A stretch of 64,000 nucleotides of DNA from Aphrophora alni (taxonomy: Eukaryota > Arthropoda > Insecta > Hemiptera > Aphrophoridae): NCBI GenBank assembly GCA_963513935.1, contig OY740765.1, forward strand, positions 119,045,362 through 119,109,361. The letters run 5' to 3'. Below, in pieces: positions 22,735 to 33,264 of the stretch. Within the stretch, counting starts at the first letter, position 1, and the number at the start of each line of letters is the position of its first letter. A program made the position numbers and the translations under genes. The notes under the pieces were generated by a model. The model made no database searches. It saw only the letters and a program-made list of their open reading frames with translations, and had not been told where the DNA came from.

Positions 22735-23060
22735 GCGGGAGGAAGTTGCAAGCGAGCGGAATTAAGTGATGTCATAACTACCACTGCTGATAAAGACATT
22801 GACACAGCTCCAATCCGCTGTTAACATTTGTCATGTTGCCGTCTCGTCTTATTGTTTCTTTGTCGTCATCGTCTTGTTTCCAAACAATTGGACAAACTTT
22901 CTAAACAAAAAAAGTCAATATATAAATCTTAAAATGGCGGCAAATTTCAAAAAGTGTTTAGTTCTTTTTAACGTTTTAGTAGTAGGTTTGATTTTTATTA
23001 AATTTGGTATTCAAGCTTACATTTACAAACAATTAGACAAAGTTATATAAAATCTGAAAA
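22735..23060 (+). repeat. Dispersed repeat E, + copy
   Basis: It is shared with an inverted copy at 47620-48057: CTGCTGATAAAGACATT, AACATTTGTCATGTTGCC, TCTCGTCTTAT, AACAATTGGA, AAACTTTCTAA and a TTTACAAACAATTAGACAAA-type segment. The 83-residue frame at 22799-23050 looks membrane-like (FNVLVVGLIFIKFGI), but the matching DNA in the other copy is read in a different frame, so I do not treat it as a gene. Confidence 0.65.
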
Positions 23061-24709
23061 ACAGTTGTTGTTTCGGTTACCGCGGTTTAAACCTCACAGG
23101 GTCATTGTCAAACCATTATTTTAATACATAAATCACAAACACTATCATTGTACAACATTATATATTTCCACATTTTATGGATCTTTAAAAGTTTAGAACA
23201 CTATATATTATTTGGAAGAACTAACTGCAAACAATCTCGACAGGAGCTAAGTTTGCAATAAGCTACGTTTCAAATTATTAATTCAAAACATTAATGCCAA
23301 CTTTATTCCTGACGATTTCACCTTCCATTACAACACAACGAATCAATGTTTACGAAATGCACGTATAACTACTAAACATACGGTACAAAACCCATTGCAA
23401 GACAAAGCAGAGTGTTTCTCCCACTACACCCACCGGGCCACAGAAGATGGCCCATCTCAATGATAGGGGTCACGCTAATATTACGAAATGTACAAACATA
23501 CCCACGTCAAAATATTTACACATAATAAAAGTTACACAAAATTATATATTCAATCATTGCAGTGAGATACATGTAAAAAACTACTCAGCCCCCTCAATAC
23601 AATTATCAAATGCAAAAATATAATTTATTTCTAGAAGATAAACTTAGGGAAAGTCAGAAGTATAATTATGATAGTTTCTGAGAATCAAAATTTGTTCTCT
23701 AAAATGTCCATGCTTTTTTCCGTCGTAAGTTATTTATTTATGCGCCCGTATTTCTATTTGTCTGTCTACTAAGTCCGTATTACACACCAAATTCATAAGA
23801 CTATGGAAGGATTTGTATGAAACTATCTATATAATTTAGGTTTCGCTTGTAAGGTGGTTTCATTTAAAATTGATAAATTCAATGAGTTCTGTGTACTATA
23901 AAAAGCCTCCCTTTTATGTAAGTTCAAAACTCGAAACATCCTTTTACGAATATTTTTAGGTTCTGTTATCTGTCTACTGTCATAACACCATAACAAACAA
24001 AACAACATATCTGTGACTTTTGTTCCTCCCAGTGCAATCCTTTCAAGTCTGGCCATTCATCGAGGTCATTGTTACTGCAACACTCTTACGAGAATCATTA
24101 TTTGTATTTAATAGCGGTTTGTGTTGTTATTTTTCTGATTTATTAACTAACGTATGTTGATTTTAAACGGAATAATTTCATAAGTCTATTTGAATATATG
24201 CCTACAACATAACCTAACCTATTCGAGTTTTTGGTAAACAGAAATGATGACTAGATTTGTGGTAGCAAGAATTACCACAAATAGGTTAGATTAAGTTATT
24301 ATATATGCATACTAAAATTGCAGTATTATTTTAATTACTTATAGTTTGAAGTAAAAAAAGGGGGGGCCGTATACACAAGTACCATTCAATGAAATACACC
24401 CAATTTGTATAATGGAGCGGCGTAGATTAATCGGCAGAACCACACTTACCTCGTTGCAGTTCATACTAGTAAACCGTAAAAGATTACGCAGGTTCTAACC
24501 CGATTGATGGCGTTGTGTAATTCGCTAATTTTCCGTTTTCGTTACCGTTTTATAGCCTAAACAGGCATTTTGCAAGTATATTCCCATTCCTGTACGAGTA
24601 TCGCCGTGAACTTCAAGTCCTGCAACAATTAAGGGGTTTACTGTTCTGAAATATATTTATATTTAAAGTTTTAGGCTGTGATTAATTCAATTAGTTTGTT
24701 TTTACACAG
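23061..24709. other. Intron 2, distal part, unassigned
   Basis: No gene is supported. A 77-codon minus-strand frame (23823-24056) has no recognisable domain. A G-run and GC-richer sequence at about 24360-24610 is distinctive, but I do not recognise it. The branch and acceptor region ends in TTTGTTTTTACACAG. Confidence 0.4.
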
Positions 24710-24928
24710 GTGTATCCATGAAAAAAGGCCCAGTGTCAGAATCGGAGCGATCTATGAACCAAATTGAAGTTGAGGAGAATCTTCTGCCATCGGAAAACCG
24801 TCTGGACTCTTTGATTTGGAACAATTTATTTTCCTTCTTCAAAACACATTCTCTGGAGATCCAGATGCCGAGGCTATTGTCTGCCTCAAAACAGTTGTTT
24901 GAACAAGAAATTGAAGATGGCGAACAAG
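24710..24928 (+). CDS. Osiris-family (DUF1676) protein, coding exon 3
   Basis: The acceptor TTTTTACACAG ends at 24709 and the donor GTAAAA begins at 24929. Both junctions are phase 1, so a Gly codon is split at each end. It encodes residues 73-145. After an acidic/polar linker comes LIWNNLFSFFKTHSLEIQMP, which fits the conserved Osiris pattern of an amphipathic segment with T-H-x-L-E-I/L and a following P. The DUF1676 domain begins here and continues in exon 4. The acidic tail EQEIEDGEQG leads into the basic run at the start of exon 4. Confidence 0.85.
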
Positions 24929-25255
24929 GTAAAATTACAAATTTGTAAAAGACATATTGTTAGCGAGTTATTAGATCTTTTTAAAACTTGACAACACTAC
25001 TAGCGCCAAATGAGCTTGCCTGTAGGTCGAAATGAGCAATGACTCATTTTCTGTAGGAAGTGTAGATGGTTGGGTTAATGCAGCCGGTGTAGCCTCAATG
25101 TAAACACCTTTTTATTGTGTTGCACGCGCTGCCTCACATCTACCAATTAATTGTTTAATTATGTTATACCGCGGTGTGAAGCCTCTCGTCACCTTGGCCC
25201 AAGTAGATCTTTTATGGCTACTTTATTATATCCAGTCCCTACTCATAATAACCAT
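24929..25255. other. Intron 3, proximal part, unassigned
   Basis: I see no feature besides the splice donor. A CCGCGG site at about 25169 stands in slightly GC-richer sequence. Confidence 0.4.
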
Positions 25256-25490
25256 CAGGGGGGCTCCCCTTTAGTGAGTACATGGTCCCTAACTGGATCT
25301 ACACCACTTTTTATGTAGCCTTGTGTTAGATCCTTCACTTTTATATTTCCTATTACTTCTTTCTTGACCAAGTATCGTTCTTTTCAATCCTGACGCTATT
25401 AGAGGGTTCGTGGGTTAGGAGTCATTATTTTACATTTTTTCTTCCTTTTTGAAAGTGATGATGACCGTGAGGATTTCATCTTAAACAGGA
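25256..25490 (+). repeat. Dispersed repeat B, full-length copy
   Basis: It starts CAGGGGGGCTCCCCTTTAGT and includes TTTTTATGTAGCCTTGTGTT, TTCTTGACCAAGTATCGTTC, TGACGCTATTAGAGGGTTCG and GTGATGATGACCGTGAGGAT. It lies in intron 3. Confidence 0.7.
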
Positions 25491-25599
25491 AGAAAAAACT
25501 AATAAAATCGTTTCCGGGACTGTTTCTTAACCTCTACGCGATAAACAAGTTGTCAGCGTATTAAGCTTTTATTGACGGCAGTCGAAGTTCATTTATTTG

Positions 25600-25800
25600 T
25601 TTTTAGCCGGTTATTCCTGAACCGTAATAACTTTTTATTTGCAATTTTAATCCCTGGTTTGGTTTCATTTCACTCAATTTGATCAAAATCAAAAGAGCTG
25701 CTTTTGAGAAATAACATATTTCATAATATCCCCATAGTATTTTTCTATAATTTTTTATCGTTATAACTGATTTTGAGAAAATCGTAATTTTGTGTTTATG
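25600..25800 (+). repeat. Dispersed repeat D fragment
   Basis: It is recognised by GGTTATTCCTGAACCGTAAT, a TTTGATCAAAATCA segment and CTGATTTTGAGAAAATCGTA. The same order recurs near 36390, 41580, 50610, 52300 and 53370. It is non-coding. Confidence 0.4.
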
Positions 25801-25828
25801 CCATCTACCCTAAATTTCGAGTTATAAA

Positions 25829-26977
25829 CAGGGTGTATAAAAAAAGGGTTTAAAGAAGTCAGGAGTTTATTACACACTAAAAAAACCAATGAAAAAGTTC
25901 ATATAAACATATTTCCTAAAATTATTAGTTTACTATCTAGCCGCTATTTTGTATTTTAATCAAAAGAAAATCTTATATATTATTCCTAACGGTAAACGTT
26001 ATGGAGTTGAAATTTTTCATGCTACTTACAGGTGTAAGGGCCTAATTTGAGAAAAATAATCCACAGATTTCCTTTACTCATTTAAAAATGGAGGCTATTT
26101 AAACTTTTTGACGTCGGATATCTCGAAATCCCTTAATTTTACCAAATATTTACAAAAAACAATTTTTTTTAAAAAATTATTTCACTAGCTTAAAGTATAA
26201 CTGAGTTATTGGGGAAAAAACTAAAAACATTGTTAATTAATTGGCTATAACGCCCAATATTAGCCTACAATATATATTTTTTTTATTCTACAAATTTTTA
26301 TCTCTAAATTTATGAGTAGGTTAAAGGACAACTGAGTTATTTACACAATAGTAGTCTAATACTGTATGTAATAACCAATACTATAAATTTCTGTCTTTTG
26401 TAGTAATGCGTAATGTATGTACTTTGAAGAGTATTTTTCTTTCTTTTTTTATACAGATCTTGTTTCCCATTACTTTTTTTGTAAAATATATTTCCATTGA
26501 AAGTTAACTTATTCATTATATTTTCCTGTTCAAATTTTATTGTAGACTTATCTTGGGTGTTGTAGATAATGACAAAGAATTAATGTTTTATTTTTTTTTC
26601 GATAACTTAATTATTCATTTAGTTACAGAAAGAATAAAAATCCATTTTTTGCAATAAAAATGGAAAATATTGTATCTCTTGTTTGTATACTTAACGGTTT
26701 CTGAGACATTGGATGCCAAAGAGTTTAGGCCTAAATAGCAACCATTTTGAAATATGTAAATGAAATAAGTTTGCTATTATTCTCAAATTTGGTCTTTATA
26801 ACAGCCAAAACGTCAAACTCCATATCAGTTACTGTTAAAAAATATGTCATAAAACACAAAATGAAAGATAAATAGAAAACTAAGAATTTTATGAAGTATG
26901 TTCAAAAACACTTATTCGTTAGTTTTGGTGTAAGGAATAATATTCTGAATTTCAGAAACTTTTTTTAAACATCCTGA
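25829..26977. mobile_element. Large foldback element (about 1.15 kb)
   Basis: Left end AACAGGGTGTATAAAAAAAG; right end TTTTTTTAAACATCCTGAATA. Outer inverted segments include AAACATATTTCCTAAAATTA against ATTTTATGAAGTATGTTC, and AAAAATGGAGGCTATTTAAA against AAATAGCAACCATTTTGAAA. An inner inverted region carries ACTGAGTTATT and GCCCAATATTAGCC-type segments. There is no coding capacity. It fills about a third of intron 3. Confidence 0.65.
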
Positions 26978-26984
26978 ATATACA

Positions 26985-27150
26985 AATTGTTTCCAAGATG
27001 TGGTTGAAATATTCTCACACTAAATTTGATTAAAATCTGTCCACGAGTTTGGGCTGTAGAGCACTGCACGTACGAGACAGATATCATTCCTTCAATCACG
27101 TTTGGACTTAAGGGGCCTCAAAATGGGTATATTCATAAATACATACATAT
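26985..27150 (+). repeat. Dispersed repeat D, 3' part
   Basis: It contains TTGATTAAAATCTGTCCACG, GTTTGGGCTGTAGAGCA and TTTGGACTTAAGGGGCCTCA, then AAATGGGTATATTC. The 37-38 kb minisatellite appears to be built from this same 3' segment. Confidence 0.55.
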
Positions 27151-27449
27151 GCACATACGTAAATAGAGTGATTGCGTTTAAACTTTTTAAAATATAACAC
27201 ACTCACTGTTGCGAGCTGACGAGAAGTGTAGCGAATTATATTGCCTGTCGCTTGCCTTGTCAAACAATACTATTAATAATAATAATAATAACTGTCCTAA
27301 AAACGTTATGTGCCACAAAGGTTAAGAACGAGAGCTAGTCGCTTGGTTAAATTCCGCGCAGAACTTCTCCGAGAAATTCAATATTTTACAGGGTAAACAC
27401 TGTTACAAGTCGTACAACTTCTGTTAGTTTTACCATTGATAAGTCCCCT

Positions 27450-27790
27450 AAATATTCTGTTCTCTCAACAATCGGTTTTTGTTTTCCACCAAGCCAATTC
27501 AATTGGATTAAAATCGCACATGTACTGCTGTAGACGCAAAACATCATGTACATTTTCCTTAAATATCCATTGAAAACACTTTTCTGTAAGTTTATTTGTT
27601 TGTCTTAACAATGTAAATCCGCCATTGAAACTTTCAACTAGTACTTATATAGCGGGTGATTTTCTTGTATACAATGGTAGGGATTATTATCGAATAGTAT
27701 TAGAGAATGCTCATTCAAATTTGTAATAAGTTTTCCCTCACCCATTATTCAATTTTTTTCGAAATATAAAAGGTTTGACAATATGAATTT
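27450..27790 (-). pseudogene. IS630/Tc1-mariner-type transposase, C-terminal relic
   Basis: On the minus strand one frame gives NEHSLILFDNNPYHCIQE (second catalytic Asp in the D-N-x-P-Y-H motif). After a degraded stretch, another gives LRLQQYMCDFNPIELAWWK, matching the L-P-P-Y-x-C-x-x-N-P-I-E-x-x-W motif with the third acidic residue. The frames are shifted and contain stops. It shares a TGAATAATG-GTGAGGGAAAACTTATT stretch with the relic at 20700-21015, so both derive from one transposon family. It lies in intron 3. Confidence 0.65.
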
Positions 27791-27794
27791 CTTT

Positions 27795-28080
27795 TTTAAA
27801 ACATTAAATATGAAAGGTCTCCGATTCGATACATTTCATGTTTGGAGTGTGAGTAATATTTTTTATTAGTGAGTCCTTAAAGTAATTTAAAATTAGAAAA
27901 ATAAATTACATTTACAAACATAAAAATCTGATTTTGGATGATCGATGGCAGATTTTGAAATCGAACATAACTCCTGCAATCGGTCAGCAGGACAGTGGAC
28001 ACAAACACTCTTAATAGAACAGTTGATATTTTTACTCAGTGTAGAAGTGCTCAAACTAACATTTGAAATACATTGCTTAC
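27795..28080 (-). repeat. Dispersed repeat F, - copy
   Basis: It is the inverted counterpart of 18170-18450 and directly adjoins the transposase relic at 27450-27790. It contains ATACATTTCATGTTTGGAGT, TTACATTTACAAACATAAAA and AATCGGTCAGCAGGACAGTG. It has no open frame. Confidence 0.6.
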
Positions 28081-28441
28081 GAACATTCCCTCCATTTTGA
28101 AAGTTAAATTAACAATAGACTGAGATTAAGTAAAGATTAAACTAGCAGAAGCAGCTCGTTTATTTTTCGGAAATAGGCGATATTTATAGTATGTCTACTA
28201 CAAAATACTACCTTGGGCACCCTTCCCTTCACTGAACCCCTCCTCCACCACACTTCTCATCAACTACTTAGTTTTAGTGACCTCCAGAATAACAAATAAT
28301 ACTTGAATTAGGCCAAACAGCCCAACACAATAAAACATTAACCTTTCTGAAAATCTACAATATAACTTGCATATTTCACTTGATTTACATTTCTCGTTCA
28401 CTATACAAATTCCATTATTTTATTTTGCATTTACTTTACAG
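28081..28441. other. Intron 3, distal part
   Basis: No element is recognised. The sequence ends in the strong acceptor TTTTGCATTTACTTTACAG at 28441. Confidence 0.5.
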
Positions 28442-28833
28442 GTCGTGGTAAGAAAAAGAAGTACATGGGACCTCTTCTTGTCGGATTAATGATGAAAGGA
28501 ACTCTTGTAGCCATGGCCTTCAAAGGACTTGCACTTCTAGCGGGAAAAGCACTTCTTGTCAGTAAACTTGCTCTAGTCCTCGCAGGAATAATCGCTCTCA
28601 AAAAATTATTCAGCGGAGGCGGTAACGAGAAAACAACCTATGAAATTGTAAAACAACCCGTTGTTACACATGCTCATCAGTATTCCAGTTCTCACGAGTA
28701 TTCCCCTCACGAGTATGGTGGTAGCGGTGGAGGATATGCAAGAAGCATACAAGAGAATGTTCCTTACCCTCATATGCTGGCATATAGAGGTCAAATTGCA
28801 CAAAACACGACCCAATCGTCGGAAACTAACTAA
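28442..28833 (+). CDS. Osiris-family (DUF1676) protein, final coding exon with stop
   Basis: The exon follows an acceptor ending at 28441, continues the split Gly codon, and encodes residues 146-275 before TAA. It starts with a basic run (GRGKKKKY), then the long hydrophobic DUF1676 core at residues 154-198, with the highly conserved LLAGKALLVSKLALVLAGII. After a Gly-rich linker comes TTYEIVKQPVVTHAHQY and a His/Ser/Tyr-rich region (SSSHEYSPHEY). A degenerate form of the Osiris AQ-x-LAY motif follows (PHMLAY, residues 255-260). The hydrophobic core is thought to associate with membranes; these proteins act in the secretory or endosomal system of cuticle-producing cells. The total of 275 residues is in the usual family range. 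I am sure of the family, but not of the paralog. Confidence 0.93.
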
Positions 28834-28928
28834 CCTATATAATTCTTAATATTTATTTATCTTATATGTTATTTATTTATTATTATATGTTATTTATTTA
28901 TTTAATTTTTTAATATTTTTGTTACTTC

Positions 28929-28934
28929 AATAAA
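28929..28934 (+). terminator. Polyadenylation signal of the Osiris gene
   Basis: A canonical AATAAA lies 96 bases after the stop codon, within an AT-rich 3' UTR built of short ATTTATTT repeats. The transcript probably ends at about 28945-28965. Confidence 0.65.
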
Positions 28935-29079
28935 ACTGTAAAACAAACTATGAAAGCCAATTCTTTATATAGACCCATTACAATGTGTTTATGTACAACA
29001 TGAGTTTCAAAGTCGCAAATGTGTTTAAAGTCTTTACGTGTTAGTTGTTTGTTTATCTTACATTGTTTACAATTCTTAC

Positions 29080-29252
29080 TTTAGTAGTACGGGCTGGCAA
29101 ACCCGAGGGAACCTAGCTGATTACATGTAGTCTTGGATACCATGCTTCTCTTTCATTTTTCCTAATAATTGTCTCTACACCGACAATTGTTTTCCGACCC
29201 TGACGCTTTCGAAGGCTATTTTATACTTACTTCCTTTTTTTATACAGTATAC
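29080..29252 (+). repeat. Dispersed repeat B
   Basis: It begins TAGTAGTACGGGCTGGCAAA, then TTACATGTAGTCTTGGATAC, CAATTGTTTTCCGACCCTGA and CGCTTTCGAAGGCTATTTTA. It lies about 130 bp past the end of the Osiris transcript. Confidence 0.65.
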
Positions 29253-29329
29253 GCAAAAACAAACAATATAAAAATTATATATTTAAAATGTTTTATTTTG
29301 TAACAAAGGTACAATAGTGAAAGACAAAC

Positions 29330-29570
29330 ACATGTTCTAGCGACCAACACTAAGTTCTAGGCAACATTCGTAGCGTTCTGGGAGATTTTTAAATACATTG
29401 GTGAAAGGTGTTGTTGTATTCCTCTGACACATCTATTTATCCCATCTCGAAGTTTGTCGATGTCAGTTGGTGGATCGTCTCGGAAAATGTTATCATTCAT
29501 CACTTCCTAAACATAGACGTCAGGTGGCGAGAGATCAGAGGAATGTGGTGAGTCTTTAGCATTATTGCAG
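29330..29570 (-). pseudogene. Mariner-type transposase relic, catalytic C-terminal part
   Basis: On the minus strand one frame reads DSPHSSDLSPPDVYV, a stop, then EVMNDNIFRDDPPTDIDKL and RDGINRCVRGIQQ. This matches the end of mariner/IS630 transposases: S-P-D-L-x-P-x-D-F/Y, then W-G-x-x-K-x-x-V-Y, then P-P-x-D-x-x-x-L-x-x-R-I. The final catalytic acidic residue of the SPDLSPPD-type motif is present. Everything upstream is missing and a stop interrupts it. Confidence 0.5.
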
Positions 29571-30362
29571 TTGGGAATGTAAATAGAAATTAATTTACAA
29601 TCAATCTTAATTGTAAAAGTGTATTTTAAATGTGTTTGAAATGGAAGATTTTTCACTTAACCTCTGTTTCATACATTAAAAAAAAAAAATGCAAAACGGT
29701 ATTTGATGTTTAAGATCTAATTTAACCTGAACCCATACAGTAGTGTACAGTATCCCATAATCTGCTAAGAACAACCATTGGCAGAGTTTGTTCAACTAAA
29801 ATCTCTCCATACATTTTTGGCTGCTATTTGTTATAGGGTCATCGAAAAATAATTTTAAGCACACCATTGGTGTTTTTCTATTAAAGACCTTTAAAATCAG
29901 TCGTAACAAGATGGATTTTGGAAGTTTTAAAGTTACCCCCTGCAACCCCTACTTCTAGGCGGGGGTTGAAACTCTAAACTACGTAAAAAACTACTATATC
30001 TAATGATAGAAAGATGTGTCCAATTTTAATTGGTTATTTAGAAACATAAAAATATTAATTTGAAGGTGTGGAACTTTTTGGACACACGGTATATAGACTA
30101 TTATATGCCATGTGTGCATTGCTCTACCGCCCAAACGAGTGGAACGATAAACGATATTAATCAAACTTTGTGAGTGTGTATATTTTAACAATATTTCGGA
30201 AGATTTTTTTAACCATCCTTTTTTTTTGTAGGAGCTTTAAGAAAACTCCACAAAATTACGATTTTGTTTCAAAATCGGCTTTACGATTTTCATAAAATTT
30301 TGCTCAAGTGTTTTTCTAAGTACCCAAACAAAAAAAACAAAACGGTAAAAAAAAAACTTTAT
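29571..30362. other. Unassigned AT-rich sequence
   Basis: I find no gene. GTTGAAACTCTAAAC and AAATTACGATTTTG-type strings suggest decayed repeats. Two short frames (30000-30191 minus, 30368-30622 plus) lack any support. Confidence 0.4.
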
Positions 30363-31351
30363 ACCGCGTGTTTCCGAATTCTCCTTACAAACTTTGGGGT
30401 ATTATTTCTTGGATAAAAAGAAGTCAAAAACATAATACAACCAGGAATCTATCTCGTTTCTTTGTCCGTCTGTCCATCCGTTTGTGTTTAAAAAAGAAGA
30501 AAAAAAATGTTTTTTATAAAACACCTCTAAAGAATAAAATAAAATTTCGGCACATTGTTGCTATCGCTAGATTCAGTTCAGTTAGTATGTTAAGTTTTAT
30601 TATTGTAACCCAAATAGTTTGAAAATGGCAGCCATTCGAAGATTTTACATTGAAAAATCCTAAAACTAGAAATTTTACAAAAAAAGAACAAATTTTTTTA
30701 GTAAATGTTATGAAAAATATATAGATGTTTTAATTTTTTAAATTGGACGAAAAAAACGAGATTTGAAATTTCTTGTTCTTCAGTGCATGGCTATGCCCTT
30801 GTCGTGCAAAGTCTTTATTATAACGGTTGATTGTTGTAGTACAAAAAAACAACTGGTTTCAGTGTTGATTATATTAACAGCAGACTTGTCAATCAATCTA
30901 CTATTTGTAATAATAATATCTGATTTGTTTAATTTCAACTATCAATAAGCAACTACACCAATTCTCACACTTATTTAATTTCATAAAAGACATTTTTGTA
31001 CAACTTTTATAATTTCAGTTAGTAAACAGTTACTGTTGACAAATGTGAATAAAACTCATAATTTATATTTATATATAAAAAGAACTTTATTTATTCTGTT
31101 CATTGTTGTTGAATTTTTGCCTATTGTGAAGAGGACAAGAAAATGCATCACCGGATAAGAAATTCCGAATCTTGTTCATTTTCACCCAATTTTAAAAACA
31201 GAAGAACCTTTGTATTTCTTGTAAAATTTACTAAAATAAGATGTTCTTGTAATTTGTTTGTAAAATGGCTAGTTTTAGAGTTATTTCAATTTCAAATATT
31301 TGAATGGCTGCCATTTTGAAACAAGTGGACTACAATAATGAAACTTAACAT

Positions 31352-31364
31352 ATTAACTGATACT
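31352..31364 (+). repeat. Target-site duplication, left copy
   Basis: ATTAACTGATACT stands immediately before the reverse-transcriptase insertion. The identical 13 bases occur at 32144-32156 immediately after its 3' tail. Confidence 0.85.
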
Positions 31365-32063
31365 GCTACATTTGCCGATGATACTGTCATATTGGCTGCG
31401 AATAAATCACATTTTCAAGCAATAGGAAACCTACAGTTGGCATTAAATAAAATAACTCAATGGACAGAAGACTGGAAAATTAAGGTTTATGAACTAAAAT
31501 CTTCTCAAGTGACATTCTCATTGCGGCACATAGATCCAGGCTTTGGAGTTTATCTTAATAACAAACTAATCCCACAGAGAAAATCTGCTAAATATCTTGG
31601 AATGCATCTTGATGAACGTCTTACTTGGAAGCATCATGTATGTATGAAAGCAGACCAAATAAAACAAAAACTGCGCAATCTGTATTGGTTGACTGGACGA
31701 AAATCCCAATTGGCTTTGTATCACAAGAGGTTATTGTATATCTCAATTATTAGACCTATTTGGACTTATGGTGCAGAATTATGGGGATGTACGAAACCCT
31801 CAAATCAACTAATTATACAACGAATACAAAATCGTATTATTCGTACAATTACAAATGCAAGATGGTACCAAAGGAATGATGACCTTCATTCTGAACTAAA
31901 CCTAAAAAGTGTGTATGAGGTAATTCAAGACTGCGCTTCTCGCCATGAAAAGAGACTTCATCGACATGTGAACGTGGAAGCTATCCAACTTTTAGACGTG
32001 GAATATGACAAAAGACGACTTAAGCGTCATAAACCGCAGGACTTAGTTAATATCTATGTTTAA
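31365..32063 (+). CDS. Reverse transcriptase C-terminal fragment (jockey-like)
   Basis: The insert opens with ATFADDTVILAANKSH, which contains the catalytic FADD motif, the two-aspartate centre of the palm. It continues with LNKITQWTEDWKIKV and the thumb-region motifs KYLGMHLDERLTWKHHV and HKRLLYISIIRPIWTYGAEL, then RIQNRIIRTITNARWY and SRHEKRLHRHVN. It ends in a natural stop at 32063. These are standard features of jockey-clade ORF2 C-termini, which lack RNase H. Endonuclease and most of the RT are missing, so it cannot mobilise itself. The first nine codons of the longer open frame (from ATG 31338) belong to the host foldback element and the target duplication. Not a host gene. Confidence 0.88.
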   Translation, partial: ATFADDTVILAANKSHFQAIGNLQLALNKITQWTEDWKIKVYELKSSQVTFSLRHIDPGFGVYLNNKLIPQRKSAKYLGMHLDERLTWKHHVCMKADQIKQKLRNLYWLTGRKSQLALYHKRLLYISIIRPIWTYGAELWGCTKPSNQLIIQRIQNRIIRTITNARWYQRNDDLHSELNLKSVYEVIQDCASRHEKRLHRHVNVEAIQLLDVEYDKRRLKRHKPQDLVNIYV

Positions 32064-32143
32064 TTCATGTTATTTTATGTTATTTGTATTACTTATTTAA
32101 TCTATGGATTAAGATTGTAATAATAAATAAAAAAATTAATAAA
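31365..32143 (+). mobile_element. 5'-truncated jockey-like non-LTR retrotransposon
   Basis: The insertion begins within the palm domain of the reverse transcriptase and runs to an A-rich tail (TAATAAATAAAAAAATTAAT). It carries 13-bp target-site duplications on both sides. It has no internal stop, so it is probably young. Truncation from the 5' side with a variable-length TSD and A-rich 3' end is the hallmark of target-primed reverse transcription. Confidence 0.85.
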
Positions 32144-32156
32144 ATTAACTGATACT
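32144..32156 (+). repeat. Target-site duplication, right copy
   Basis: ATTAACTGATACT matches the left copy at 31352-31364 exactly. After it the foldback arm resumes with AAGAATAGCGACAATTC. Confidence 0.85.
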
Positions 32157-32319
32157 AAGAATAGCGACAATTCACCTAAATTTGGTTTAATTTTCCAGAG
32201 CTGTTTTTAAAACTATATATATTTGTAAAAAAACTCATACGTATGACACGGACAACGACATGAGATAGGCCCCTGGAACAATACCCCTAAGTTTTTAAGG
32301 AGAGTACAGAAACACCCAG

Positions 32320-33264
32320 TATATATATATTTCATTACAGCATCCGTTGTTCATTTCCAATTTTCTCTTTACAACTACCGAATTGAGAGTGTTCGTTCCT
32401 TTATAATTCAAATTGGGGATGTATGAGTGCATTTTTGCACCATTTAGTCAATAATCCTTTAACCTACAATAAAATAAAATCATTTTAATGGTTAATGGGT
32501 ATTAGGATATTCGGCAATTAATATTTTAAAGTTATAAAGACAATCTTAGTTTTTGGTATAGTGGTAAATGTTACATAATACCAATACTATAGCAAATCTG
32601 GAATCAATATTTCATACATTTTCAAATTAATGATTTTTCTTAGAGAAAACACACATATTTCTTAGATTGATATAACATGTATTCGGACAAATATTTATAA
32701 GAACTTTTTTTACATCTCTTCACACATTTGAAATAATAGGGCTTCATAAATGCATCACACTATAAAACAACAGTGCCAGATCAGTCAGTTACCGGTATCC
32801 CCTCCACTTAATTCTATCGCTGTTGCGAAGACACTCCTGCCATCTGTTAGTATTTTAATGTAACAACACAATAATAACATTCAGTATATTCATAGAGTAG
32901 GTCAATTAAACTATGTACTATACTTTTTTGCAGAAATATACTTTAATTTCAGTTACTTTGGCTTAAAGTGCATTTCAAGGTATCCAAAATCATCTGTTCT
33001 CCAAATTTTGAGACAACATTTAAAACAGAAGAACTGTATTTTGTTCCGTTTTTGTACATTTTACAACTTTCTAACGCGTTCAAAGAGAAAATGGCTGTTC
33101 ATTGTAAAATTACCTAAAACATAAAATAGATGATAATACAATAAAGTAGTTTTTTAGCTCAGTTTTTTTAAAACTATTTTTCACAAAAAAATTAATTTAC
33201 TGAACACAATAACACCTTAAAAAATTTTGTCATACAATTTTTCATTTTTTAAAAAATCTCACCA
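32320..33264. other. Unassigned AT-rich sequence
   Basis: No gene is seen. A short GC-richer patch at about 32770-32860 (CAGTTACCGGTATCCCCTCC and CTCCTGCCATCTGTTAGT) has no recognisable function. Confidence 0.4.

Larger units (their letters stand above)
30364..32319. mobile_element. Foldback element interrupted by a jockey-like insertion
   Basis: The left end CCGCGTGTTTCCGAATTCTC and the right end GAGTACAGAAACACCCAG are inverted copies, each flanked by TA. Further inverted pairs are ATGGCAGCCATTCGAAGA against AATGGCTGCCATTTTGAAA, and GTTAGTATGTTAAGTTTTAT against GAAACTTAACATATTAAC. The right arm is split by the insertion at 31365-32143. The uninterrupted element would be about 1.16 kb. A partial left arm of the same family lies at about 49040-49275. 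Confidence 0.8.

Noticed and set aside
22799..23050. 83-codon frame with a membrane-like segment
   Set aside because: It is part of repeat E; the frame is not conserved in the second copy.
28606..28849. Frames overlapping the last Osiris exon on the other strand and in another register
   Set aside because: They are shadows of the genuine exon, which has the conserved Osiris domain.
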